Origin: JAGXQV01 sp964527565
Lineage (GTDB): Bacteria > Pseudomonadota > Gammaproteobacteria > Burkholderiales > Sulfuricellaceae
NCBI GenBank assembly: GCA_964527565.1
Contig: CAZGOY010000005.1
Coordinates: forward strand, 1-64,000
Direction of reading: 5' to 3'
Length of the DNA: 64,000 nt
Both the position numbers and the translations under genes were made by a program. This document shows positions 40,469 to 48,640 of this stretch, piece after piece; within the stretch, counting starts at the first letter, position 1; each line of letters starts with the position of its first letter. The notes beneath the pieces were generated by a model. The model worked only from the letters and a program-made list of their open reading frames with translations. It made no database searches and was not told where the DNA came from.

Positions 40469-41107
40469 TCAGATCAGCGACCAGTCGGTGCGCCAAACGG
40501 CGTTCAGGTACACCGGAAAGACTTTTTTCGACAGTGCCGTCAGCTCGCGTTTTCCTGAAAAGATCGACGCTTGCAGCACCAGACCCTGGATCATGCCGAT
40601 GTACAGCGTGGCCGCACTTTCCTCGTCGAGGTCGTTGCGCGCCAGCCCCTGTTCCTTGGCGGCGCGCAGCAGCGCGGCGATCCGCTGTTCATAGCCGATA
40701 ATGATTTCCTGCACCAGTTGCTTGAGGCGCGGGTTCTTGTTACGCAATTCGTCGGAAAAAATCAGGCGCGGAATCGCCGGGTGTTTGGCGATGAAACCGA
40801 TATGCGCGTGAAACATGCGTTCCAGCGAATCGATGGGGTCGCCGCCCTGGGCGGCGGCTTTTTCCAGGCGCGCCATCAACTGGCCGCGCACCCAGCCGAT
40901 CACCGCCACCCAGATGTCATCCTTGGTGGGAAAGTGGCGGAAAATTGCGCCCTGCGTCAGCCCCATGGCCTCCGCCATATCCTGCGTGGTGACCGTGTCC
41001 ACGCCGCGATGCGCTGCCAGATCGAGCGCCACGCGCACGATTTCCTCCTGGCGCTCTTCGGCGCTGAGGCGGCGTTTGGATGCGGATTGTTCCTGTTGAG
41101 CCAGCAT
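40469..41107 (-). CDS. TetR-family transcriptional regulator
   Basis: This is a 212-residue repressor. The helix-turn-helix is at about residues 35-60 (TTQDMAEAMGLTQGAIFRHF), preceded by RQEEIVRVALDLAAHRG; the C-terminal half is a ligand-binding domain. It is the first gene of the ABC export operon and lies 10 bases below a 10/11-bp inverted repeat that is very probably its operator. A near copy of this site lies above the RND efflux operon at 49739-49764, so it may control both. The effector is unknown. Confidence 0.92.
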   Translation of the reverse strand: MLAQQEQSASKRRLSAEERQEEIVRVALDLAAHRGVDTVTTQDMAEAMGLTQGAIFRHFPTKDDIWVAVIGWVRGQLMARLEKAAAQGGDPIDSLERMFHAHIGFIAKHPAIPRLIFSDELRNKNPRLKQLVQEIIIGYEQRIAALLRAAKEQGLARNDLDEESAATLYIGMIQGLVLQASIFSGKRELTALSKKVFPVYLNAVWRTDWSLI

Positions 41108-41116
41108 GGGTGCTCC

Positions 41117-41145
41117 GTAAAGATAGTTATCGGTTACTATCTTAC
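41117..41145 (-). promoter_or_regulatory. Inverted-repeat operator upstream of tetR operon
   Basis: AAGATAGT (41120-41127), an 8-base spacer and ACTATCTT (41136-41143) form a perfect inverted repeat, with GTA and TAC flanks extending it unevenly. It lies 10 bases before the tetR ATG, the typical position of a TetR autoregulatory operator. A close copy lies at 49739-49764. Confidence 0.75.
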
Positions 41146-41177
41146 TCGGAGCGTGCCGGGCGTCAAGAGCCTATTGC

Positions 41178-41285
41178 TCAGCGTAGCGGATAAAAATGTT
41201 CGACCAACGCTTTGCGGAATTCGTTGTGGCAATTGAAGCAGGCCGTCTGGTGTTTCTGGAATTCGTTGATGACGCTACGGGCATC
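41178..41285 (-). pseudogene. Haem-binding (CxxCH) C-terminal fragment
   Basis: Between a TAG at 41286-41288 and a TGA at 41178-41180 the minus strand is open for 35 residues and contains VINEFQKHQTACFNCHNEF, a CxxCH c-type haem motif in a plausible helical context. There is no start codon after the TAG. It looks like the tail of a small cytochrome whose front has been lost or broken. It lies between tetR and the DUF2202 gene. The motif could also have arisen by chance. Confidence 0.35.
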
Positions 41286-41357
41286 CTAGTCGGACGCGGC
41301 TTTGGCCACCGCCTCGGCTGCGTCTGGTGGCGGCGGAGCGGTGCTTCCGACAGGCTT

Positions 41358-41921
41358 CTATGCTGCCAGCCAGTAATCGAAGGCGGCCAGGTGATGCGCC
41401 GACCCTGCCGACAGGCGTTCGTAAACACCGGCCAGCGGCGTGTCGGCCACTACATTCATGGCATCGGCCAGATCGGCGATATCCGCGCTTTCGATGTCAC
41501 GGCCTGCGTTCAGGGCGGCCTCGGGCGAGACGCTGCCCGCCGCCAGCAACTCGGCATACATCGCTTGCAGGCCTTCATCCAGAAACTGGCCTTCAGGCAA
41601 TGCCGTCAAATCGCTGACGTCGATCCCGGCGCGCTCGGCCTGGGCAAGCAGCGCGCCCATGTGGCGGTCTTCCGAACCGGCGATGGTGGCGAAGATGTCC
41701 AGGCCGGTCTGCTCGTGAAAGGCCTCGTACAAATCGCCCGCGAGTTTTTCTTCCTGGATCATGAAGCGCAGGCTGGCAACGGCCTCTTCCGTATAGACCG
41801 GAACGGCAGCCGCATCCGGCGCCGCCTGACCGGCAAATTCACGGCCCTGGAACCTCTGGCCTGAAGCGCCGGAAGGATGGGGCGTGTGGGCAACTTCCTG
41901 GTTTGCGAAATGGTTTCTCAT
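41358..41921 (-). CDS. DUF2202 ferritin-like protein
   Basis: This is a 187-residue protein. The C-terminal 150 residues match DUF2202, a ferritin-like four-helix family: FMIQEEKLAGDLYEAFHEQTG has the first metal-binding Glu/Glu pair, FATIAGSEDRHMGALLAQAER the ExxH pair, and YERLSAGSAHHLAAFDYWL the last. The first 40 residues are polar, with no clear signal peptide. AAGGAG lies 9 bases before the ATG. It follows two exported Gly-rich protein genes on the same strand. A redox or metal-storage role is inferred from the fold. Confidence 0.88.
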   Translation of the reverse strand: MRNHFANQEVAHTPHPSGASGQRFQGREFAGQAAPDAAAVPVYTEEAVASLRFMIQEEKLAGDLYEAFHEQTGLDIFATIAGSEDRHMGALLAQAERAGIDVSDLTALPEGQFLDEGLQAMYAELLAAGSVSPEAALNAGRDIESADIADLADAMNVVADTPLAGVYERLSAGSAHHLAAFDYWLAA

Positions 41922-41978
41922 GATGAAGACTCCTTAAAAAGGTTGATTGAATTTGTCCCAGGGGGCTTGTCGGCGTTA

Positions 41979-42308
41979 TTACCGGCGATGTCCGCCGCGC
42001 CCACCGCCCCTGCCGTAATTGCCGCCTTCGCCGCCGCGCGAACCGTAACCTTGTCCGTAGCCGCCCCCGCTGCCGGGTTGCGCCAGTTGCTTGCGCCCGT
42101 TGACGCTGGTTTCGCGCATCAGGCGTTGTTCCGCCTCGCCCAACCCCTCGATGCGGCGCTGTAACTGCTCGCGGTAAGCGCTGAGTTCTTCATGGCTCAT
42201 GGCTTGCAGGCGCGCCCGGTCGGGGGCGGCGATTTCCTGCGCGCCGACCGTGGTGGCGGCCAGCGCGCCCAACACGAAAAGCAGAACCATGTTTGCTGCA
42301 GCGTTCAT
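41979..42308 (-). CDS. Exported Gly/Arg-rich small protein
   Basis: This is a 109-residue precursor with a signal peptide (NMVLLFVLGALAATTVGAQ, cleavage after GAQ). A charged helical middle follows (LQAMSHEELSAYREQLQRRIEGLGEAEQRLM) and the last 35 residues are Gly/Arg/Tyr-rich with repeated GG, GYG and RGG. No strong Shine-Dalgarno is seen. It shares its plan of signal, charged helix and Gly/Arg tail with the adjacent gene 42331-42630 and lies 22 bases after it. Function unknown. Confidence 0.65.
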   Translation of the reverse strand: MNAAANMVLLFVLGALAATTVGAQEIAAPDRARLQAMSHEELSAYREQLQRRIEGLGEAEQRLMRETSVNGRKQLAQPGSGGGYGQGYGSRGGEGGNYGRGGGRGGHRR

Positions 42309-42330
42309 GGCGGGTTAAGAATTTCCGGGA

Positions 42331-42630
42331 TCAGCGACCGCGTCCGCGTCCGCCGCCCTGGCCGCTGTTGCCATGCATCCCGCCGGAACCGGAACCGTCG
42401 CGCGCCATGGTGCCTTGTCCCTGGCCCTGCGTGCCGCCGCTTTGGCCGCGCGACGCCTGCATCTCGCTGCGCTGTTCGGGCGTCATGCTGCCCATTTCCG
42501 CCTGGCGCTGGGCGCGATAGGCATCGCGCTGCTCCGGGGTCATCGGCGTCGTCTGCTGGGCGTAGGCCGTCGCGCTGGCGGCAAGGCCAAAAACCAGTGC
42601 GGCGTTATAAAAGAATTTTTTGCTGTTCAT
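42331..42630 (-). CDS. Exported Gly-rich small protein
   Basis: This is a 99-residue precursor with a signal peptide (FFYNAALVFGLAASATAYAQ). MTPEQRDAYRAQRQAEMG and MTPEQRSEMQASRG form a twice-repeated charged motif. The tail is Gly/Ser/Gln-rich and ends GGGRGRGR. The second of two adjacent ATGs is chosen because AGGAG then lies 6 bases away. It opens the unit of two Gly-rich genes and DUF2202. Function unknown. Confidence 0.68.
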   Translation of the reverse strand: MNSKKFFYNAALVFGLAASATAYAQQTTPMTPEQRDAYRAQRQAEMGSMTPEQRSEMQASRGQSGGTQGQGQGTMARDGSGSGGMHGNSGQGGGRGRGR

Positions 42631-42917
42631 CATCTGCTCCTGAAATCACATTGTTGAGGGGTGTGCAATCGGGTTGGTTTCCCCGATGTCGTCATCATGC
42701 CTGGGGAGTGTTGCCCGCCCATTTCCAGGGGGCGCCGAATTGTTACAGTGTGTTACCGGACTATTTCCAGCTATTTGACATCCTGTATAGTCCAGACCAT
42801 GGAAAAACCCGCTGCGCTGAGTGGTTTTCCTGCTTCATGGCCGCCAGGGGCGGCGGGATGAAGGGTTCGTTCACACCGCTTTTTCGCCTCATAAAAATTC
42901 ACCAAGGAGACTTAAAC

Positions 42918-43409
42918 ATGAATACACTCAAAAAATGGTTCGCCGTCCTCGCTTTTGCCGCGCTGGGCATGGCCGCTCTGGCGCCTGCACAAGCAGCCTC
43001 CCCAGCACCGCGCGACATGTTTATCGAAAGCCAAAGCCCGCTCAATTTTGCCGATACCATTGCGGCCATCAAGGCGGAAGTGGGCGGCATGGGCTGGAGC
43101 GTGCTGGTCGCGCACGATATGGCGGGAATTCTGGCGAAAAAAGGCCACACTATCGCGCCGCTGGTCATTCTTGAGCTGTGCAGCGGCAAATACAGCGTCG
43201 CACTGGTGAAGAAGGACGAAACCCGTTATGTTTCCTCGCTGATTCCCTGCCGTTTGTCGGTTTATGAAACCAGCGACGGCAAGGTCATCATCAGCCGCAT
43301 GAACACCACCGTGATGGGCGCCATGATGGAACCGGCAGTGGCCGACGTCATGAAGAAGGCGGGGGCCGATCTGGAAACCATCATCGCCAAGATATCCGCC
43401 AAGAAATAA
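42918..43409 (+). CDS. Exported DUF302 protein
   Basis: This is a 163-residue precursor. A signal peptide (WFAVLAFAALGMAALAPAQAA) precedes a DUF302 domain: FADTIAAIKAEVGGMGWSVLVAHDM, then KKGHTIAPLVILELCSGKYS, and the late ISRMNTTVMGAMM. The two cysteines (ELCSGKYS and LIPCRLS) sit at places that are conserved in many members. AAGGAG lies 7 bases before the ATG. It ends at a strong terminator. A second DUF302 protein is at 61401-62099. The domain's function is unknown. Confidence 0.88.
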   Translation: MNTLKKWFAVLAFAALGMAALAPAQAASPAPRDMFIESQSPLNFADTIAAIKAEVGGMGWSVLVAHDMAGILAKKGHTIAPLVILELCSGKYSVALVKKDETRYVSSLIPCRLSVYETSDGKVIISRMNTTVMGAMMEPAVADVMKKAGADLETIIAKISAKK

Positions 43410-43425
43410 GTCCGCCTTTGAACAG

Positions 43426-43463
43426 AAACGCCCCTGCCGTTGCACGCGACGGCAGGGGCGTTT
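43426..43463. terminator. Strong bidirectional-type terminator after DUF302 gene
   Basis: A perfect 15-bp stem (AAACGCCCCTGCCGT with its reverse complement at 43449-43463) closes on an 8-base loop and ends in TTT on the plus strand. It separates the DUF302 gene from the response-regulator gene. Confidence 0.8.
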
Positions 43464-43510
43464 GCGTTGCTTCCCGGATATTTTGCCGGTTTCGCCGGAA
43501 AGGAGTATCG

Positions 43511-44263
43511 GTGATCGCATCCACCGCACCACCATATATAGTGAAGCCCATGGAAAAAAACCGCATTCTGGTGGTGGATGACGACCCCGGCCTGCGCGAA
43601 CTGCTGGCCCAGTATCTGTCCGGCAATGGTTACGCCGTGACCGGCGTGGCGGACGGCGCGGCGATGGAGCGGCATCTTCGCGAGCAGGGCGCGGATCTGT
43701 TGCTGCTGGACTTGATGCTGCCCGGCGAGGACGGCCTGACGCTGGCGCGCAAGGTGCGCGCCGCAGGCAACCTGCTGCCGATCATCATGCTGTCGGCACG
43801 CGGCGAGGACATCGACCGCATCGTCGGACTGGAAGTGGGCGCGGACGATTACCTGGCCAAACCTTTCAACCCGCGCGAACTGCTGGCCCGCATCAGGGCG
43901 GTGTTGCGCCGTGGCGGCGGCGAACCGGCCGAAGCGGCTTCCGGCGCTGCGGAAGGCGCATCTTTCGGCGCGTTCCGGCTGGATATTTCTTCCCACCGCC
44001 TGTTGCGCGGAAACCAGGAAGTGCCGTTGACCAATGCGGAGTTCAATTTGCTGCGCACGTTTGTCGAACATCCACATCGCGTGTTGAGCCGCGACAGGCT
44101 GATGGAGCTGATCAAAGGCTACGAACGCGACCCTTTCGACCGCAGCATCGATGTCCGGGTGACGCGGCTGCGGCGCAAGATCGAAACCGATCTCGCTGCG
44201 CCGGCGTACATCCGCACCGTGTGGGGCGAGGGCTATCTGTTCTCGCCCGAGGGGACGGGATGA
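43511..44263 (+). CDS. OmpR-family response regulator
   Basis: This is a 250-residue regulator. The receiver domain has ILVVDDDPGLRELLAQYL, the phospho-acceptor Asp in LLLLDLMLPGEDG and the Lys in DYLAKPFNP. A winged-helix DNA-binding domain follows (EVPLTNAEFNLLRTF, SIDVRVTRLRRKIE, IRTVWGEGYLF). AGGAG lies 5 bases before a GTG at 43511, a much better site than anything before the ATG at 43550, so a 13-residue N-terminal extension is likely. It precedes its kinase by 7 bases. Confidence 0.93.
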   Translation: MIASTAPPYIVKPMEKNRILVVDDDPGLRELLAQYLSGNGYAVTGVADGAAMERHLREQGADLLLLDLMLPGEDGLTLARKVRAAGNLLPIIMLSARGEDIDRIVGLEVGADDYLAKPFNPRELLARIRAVLRRGGGEPAEAASGAAEGASFGAFRLDISSHRLLRGNQEVPLTNAEFNLLRTFVEHPHRVLSRDRLMELIKGYERDPFDRSIDVRVTRLRRKIETDLAAPAYIRTVWGEGYLFSPEGTG

Positions 44264-44270
44264 GGCGACC

Positions 44271-45599
44271 ATGAGATTTTTTCCGCGCCGCCCCGTGACG
44301 CTGTTCGGCAGGAGTGCGGCGACCATCGCCCTGGCCTTCATCCTGTTCCAGGCGTTCACGCTGGTGACGGTGGTTTATTTCGTGCTGCTGCCGCTGGCGG
44401 AGCGTTCCGCAGACGATCTGGCGGAACTCATCCTGCTTTCCGCCAAGACCTGGGTGGAACTGCCCCCGGAAACGCGCCGCGATTTCGAGCTTGAATTGGC
44501 GCAAAACCATAATTTGTGGTTGTTCGCGGCACGCGAACCCCTGGCCCGGACCGGGCAAGCGGCGCCCTACCGGCAGTTGCTGGAATCGGCTCTGGCGAAA
44601 CGGGCGGGCGTGCCTGTTTCCGTGGTCGTGCCGGACTGGCGCGAACCCTGGCTGTGGGCGGAAATCTCCGTGGCCGGGCAACTGATCCGCGTCGGCTTTC
44701 CCAAGGAACGTCTCGGCACCCGCCCGTTCCTGGCACTGGTGCTGGTGCTGGGTTGCGGTACCTTGCTGGCGCTGGTCACGGCGCTGGTGCTGGCGCGCCG
44801 CATCACGCAACCGCTGGCACGCCTGTCGCAAGCCACGGCCAGCGTGGGCAAGGGCGAAACGCCGGAATGGCTGCCCGAATCCGGGCCTCAGGAACTGGTC
44901 ACGCTGGCGCGCGCCTTTAATCTCATGGCGCGCCAGGTGGAAGAATTGCTGGCCAACCGCACCACCTTGCTGGCGGGGGTGTCCCATGATCTGCGCACGC
45001 CGCTGGCGCGCATGCGTCTGGCGGTGGAAATGCTGTCGGAAACATCCAATGCGGAATTGGTGGAGCAGTTGCTGCACGATCTGGAACAGATGAACCGCCT
45101 CATCGGCGCGCTGATCGACCTGAGCCGGGGGCTGGGCCATGAGGAAAAACAAGCCGTTGAGCTGATGGCGCTGACCGGCGAGCTGGCCGCAGACATCCGG
45201 CGCGGCGGCGCGCAGGTGGAATGCCTGTCTACCGCGCCCTGCGTGGTTGACGCAGCCCCTTTGGCGTTGCGGCGGATACTTTCCAATCTGCTCGACAACG
45301 GCGTGCGCTATGGCGATGGCAAACCGCTCGGAATCGAATGGCGCCGGACGGAAGAAGGGGCGGTCGCCGTCAGTGTGCTGGATTCCGGCCCTGGCATTCC
45401 CCCGGCGCAGCGGGAAACCGTGTTTCGACCCTTCTTCCGCCTGGAGGCGTCACGCAGTGCGGCCACCGGCGGTAGCGGCCTGGGGCTGGCGATTGCGCGC
45501 CAGTTGGCGGAAAACAACGGCTGGAAACTGGAATTGCTGCCGCGCCCGGAGGGTGGCACCGAAGCGCGTCTGACGCTGCCCTCCGCTCAGGATTCTTGA
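44271..45599 (+). CDS. EnvZ-like membrane sensor histidine kinase
   Basis: This is a 442-residue kinase. Two membrane helices (ATIALAFILFQAFTLVTVVYF and FLALVLVLGCGTLLALVTALVLA) enclose a periplasmic domain of about 110 residues. A HAMP domain, the H-box LAGVSHDLRTPLARMRLA, and ATPase motifs (NLLDNGVRYG, DSGPGIPPAQ, GGSGLGLAIAR) follow. It is the partner of the regulator 7 bases upstream. Its last 13 bases overlap the end of the convergent RND transporter gene, a possible target in view of its position. Confidence 0.93.
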   Translation: MRFFPRRPVTLFGRSAATIALAFILFQAFTLVTVVYFVLLPLAERSADDLAELILLSAKTWVELPPETRRDFELELAQNHNLWLFAAREPLARTGQAAPYRQLLESALAKRAGVPVSVVVPDWREPWLWAEISVAGQLIRVGFPKERLGTRPFLALVLVLGCGTLLALVTALVLARRITQPLARLSQATASVGKGETPEWLPESGPQELVTLARAFNLMARQVEELLANRTTLLAGVSHDLRTPLARMRLAVEMLSETSNAELVEQLLHDLEQMNRLIGALIDLSRGLGHEEKQAVELMALTGELAADIRRGGAQVECLSTAPCVVDAAPLALRRILSNLLDNGVRYGDGKPLGIEWRRTEEGAVAVSVLDSGPGIPPAQRETVFRPFFRLEASRSAATGGSGLGLAIARQLAENNGWKLELLPRPEGGTEARLTLPSAQDS

Positions 45600-48500
45600 G
45601 ATGGACCACGCAGGCGAAACCACAACGCATATAGCGCGGGTACGAACAGCAGGGTGATGACGGTGCCCACGGCCACGCCGCCGATCAGGACGTAGGCGAG
45701 CGGCCCCCAGAAACTGTCCATCGTTAGCGGGATGAAGGCGAGCATGGCAGCCAGCGCGGTGAGTACTACCGGGCGCGCCCGGCGGACGGCAGCTTCGACC
45801 ACGGCATCCAGGGGGGGCATGCCTTCATCGAAATTGTCGGCCACCTGCTGGGTGAGGATCAGCGTGTTGCGCATCAGAATGCCCGCCAGCCCGATCAAGC
45901 CGAGCAGCGCCACGAAACCGAAGGGCTGGTTGAACAGCAGCAGCGCGATGACGGCGCCGACCACGCCAAGCGGGGCGGTGGCGACCACCATGAAGGTCCC
46001 GGAGAACGAGCGCATCTGCAACATGATGAAGATCAGCATCAGCGCCACCATCAGGGGCTGGAGCTTGCGGATGGAGCCGTCGGCCTTGGCGGATTGTTCG
46101 ACGGAACCGCCGGTGTCGATACGATAATCACGCGGCAGGGCGGCGCGAATTCCTTCAAGTTCCTTCCACACGGCGGCGGTTACGTCATTGGGCTGCGCGC
46201 CGCGAATGTCCGCGTGGATAGCGAGAAAGGGCTCGCGGTTGTAACGCTTGATGACCGGGTCTTCGAAATGCACTTCCAGCGCGCCGATCTGGGCAAGCGG
46301 CACCTTGCGGCCTTCCTGGGTGCGGATTTCGATGGCGGCGAGTTCTGCCGCCGTGCTGTGCGCGCCGCGCGCGCGCACTTCCACGGTGCGGATGTCCTGG
46401 CGCGCCTGGGTCACCGGTACGCCGTCAAGCTGGAACTGGAGCTGTTGGGTGACGTCGCTGGGCGTTAGCCCCGCCAGGCGCAGCTTTTCGTTGTCCATGC
46501 GCAGGCGCAGCACCGGTACGCGTTCGTCCCATTCCAGATGCGGGTCGCGGGTATGGGGGTTGGCCGCCATCACCTCGCGCACGGCATGGGCGATGCGGCG
46601 CAACTCCAGCGGGTCGGGTCCGAGCACGCGGAAGCTGAGCGGCCAGACCACCGGCGGGCCGTACATCAGGCGCGTCACACGGATGCGCGCCTCGGGAAAT
46701 TCACCGGCGGCGGCGCGCCGTTCCATTTCCGCCATCACCTTGTCGCGCGCGGCGGCGTCACGGGTGACTGCAACCACCTTGGCGAAGGCCGGGTCAGGCT
46801 GTTCGGGATTGGCGGAAATGAAGAAGCGCGGCGCGCCGCCGCCGACGTAGGCGGACAGGGTTTTGACCTCGGGAAGTGCATTGAGGATTTTTTCGATTTT
46901 CCGCGCCGTGGCATCGGTGGCGCCAATCGCACTGCCTTGCGGCAGGAAAATGCTGACCAGCACTTCCGGGCGGCCCGAGCCGGGGAAAAATTGTTTCTGC
47001 ACCGGGCCGGCCAGCCCTGCAATCGCCAACACGAGCGCCCCCACCGTGGCGCCCACCACCGTCTTGCGGTGGACTACGCACCAGAACACCACGGCGCGCA
47101 GGCGCTGGTATAGCGGCTGCTGGTAGAAGTCGTCGGCGTGGGCGCTTCCATTCCGGCGTTCCGGCAACAGCTTGATTCCCAAGTAGGGCGTGAAGGTGAC
47201 TGCCACCAGCCACGATACCAGCAAGGCAATCGCCAGCACCCAGAAAATGTTGCCTGCGTATTCTCCCACCCCCGACTGCGCGAAGCCGATGGGCACGAAA
47301 CCGGCCACCGTGACCAGCGTGCCGAACAGCATGGGCGCGGCAGTGACCGTCCAGGCGTGGGTGGCGGCGCGCACGCGGTCCCAGCCTTCCTCCATCTTCA
47401 CGATCATCATTTCGATGGCGATGATGGCGTCGTCGACCAGCAGGCCGAGCGCGATGATCAGGGCGCCGAGCGTGATGCGGTCAAGGTTGATGCCCATGAT
47501 CTTCATCACCAGAAAGGTCAGCCCCAGCGTGACCGGAATGGCGATGCCCACCACCAGCCCGGCGCGCAGCCCGATGGCCAGCACGCTGACGCCCATCACT
47601 ACCGCCACGGCGATGAGAAACTTCAACTGGAACAGGTTGACCGCCGCCGAGATCAGCTCCGCCTGGTTGGTCAGCGGCGTCAGCGCCATGCCCAGGGGCA
47701 GGCGCTCGCCCTCTGCCGCGAGAAAGTGCGCCAGGCGTTCGCCCAGCTTGAGGCCGTTTTCTCCCTTGCGCATGACCACGCCGATCAGGATGGTGTCTTC
47801 CCCGCGCGCACGGATGAGGTAGGCGGGCGGGTCTTCATAGCCGCGCCGGATGGTGGCGAGGTCGGACAGGCGCAACAGACGGTCGCCGATACGGATCGGT
47901 ACGGCGCCCAATTCGCGGGGGTCTGCCAGATCGCTATCCACGCGCAGATACACGCGCGGGCCGACGGTTTCAATACGCCCCGCCGGGGCGAGGCGGTTGT
48001 GGGCATCCACCGCGTCGAAAACCATTTGCGGGGAAATGCCCAGATTGACCAGCTTGGCGCTGTCGAAATCGAGATACACGCGCTCGCTGCGCTCGCCGAG
48101 CAGCAGGGCCTTGTGTACGCCTTCCACCCGCTGCATGCGGTCGCGGATCGCTTCTGCCTCGCGCGTCAGTTCGCGCATGGGCATGCGCGGCGCGGTGAGG
48201 GAAATCAGGCTGAAATAAACGTCGGAAAAGTCGTCGTTGACGAGAGGGCCGATCACCCCGCGCGGGAGATTCGCCGCTTCGTCCTGCATGCGTTTCCGCA
48301 CTTGGTAGAACAGCTCGGGCAGTTTGTGGTTGGGGGTGTAGTCGTGAAACTCCACCTGAAGATCAGCGCGTCCGGGGCGGACGCTGGTTTCGATGCGATA
48401 GAGATATTCAACTTCCTGCAGGCGCTTTTCCAGCCGGTTTACCACCTGATCCTGAATTTCCTGCGGCGTGGCCCCCGGCCAGACGGCGGAAACCACCATA

Positions 48501-48640
48501 ACGCGCACGGTGAAGGCGGGGTCTTCGGCGCGCCCAAGCGAAAGAAAGGCATAGATTCCGGCAACCACCGACAGCAGGATAAAGAACAGGGTGACCGCCC
48601 GTTCGCGCACCGCAAGCGCAGAAAGATTGGGAAAACTCAT
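45587..48640 (-). CDS. RND-family multidrug efflux transporter
   Basis: This is a 1017-residue inner-membrane proton antiporter of the AcrB/MexB-like superfamily, closest in style to the single-gene HAE-type pumps. ERAVTLFFILLSVVAGIYAF opens helix 1. GRAEDPAFTVRVMVVSAVWPGA and later LIIALGLLVDDAIIAIEMM (helix 4 with the proton-relay Asp pair) and the C-terminal helix block are intact. It overlaps the adaptor gene by 4 bases. No outer-membrane channel gene is present here. Confidence 0.94.
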   Translation of the reverse strand: MSFPNLSALAVRERAVTLFFILLSVVAGIYAFLSLGRAEDPAFTVRVMVVSAVWPGATPQEIQDQVVNRLEKRLQEVEYLYRIETSVRPGRADLQVEFHDYTPNHKLPELFYQVRKRMQDEAANLPRGVIGPLVNDDFSDVYFSLISLTAPRMPMRELTREAEAIRDRMQRVEGVHKALLLGERSERVYLDFDSAKLVNLGISPQMVFDAVDAHNRLAPAGRIETVGPRVYLRVDSDLADPRELGAVPIRIGDRLLRLSDLATIRRGYEDPPAYLIRARGEDTILIGVVMRKGENGLKLGERLAHFLAAEGERLPLGMALTPLTNQAELISAAVNLFQLKFLIAVAVVMGVSVLAIGLRAGLVVGIAIPVTLGLTFLVMKIMGINLDRITLGALIIALGLLVDDAIIAIEMMIVKMEEGWDRVRAATHAWTVTAAPMLFGTLVTVAGFVPIGFAQSGVGEYAGNIFWVLAIALLVSWLVAVTFTPYLGIKLLPERRNGSAHADDFYQQPLYQRLRAVVFWCVVHRKTVVGATVGALVLAIAGLAGPVQKQFFPGSGRPEVLVSIFLPQGSAIGATDATARKIEKILNALPEVKTLSAYVGGGAPRFFISANPEQPDPAFAKVVAVTRDAAARDKVMAEMERRAAAGEFPEARIRVTRLMYGPPVVWPLSFRVLGPDPLELRRIAHAVREVMAANPHTRDPHLEWDERVPVLRLRMDNEKLRLAGLTPSDVTQQLQFQLDGVPVTQARQDIRTVEVRARGAHSTAAELAAIEIRTQEGRKVPLAQIGALEVHFEDPVIKRYNREPFLAIHADIRGAQPNDVTAAVWKELEGIRAALPRDYRIDTGGSVEQSAKADGSIRKLQPLMVALMLIFIMLQMRSFSGTFMVVATAPLGVVGAVIALLLFNQPFGFVALLGLIGLAGILMRNTLILTQQVADNFDEGMPPLDAVVEAAVRRARPVVLTALAAMLAFIPLTMDSFWGPLAYVLIGGVAVGTVITLLFVPALYALWFRLRGPSQES

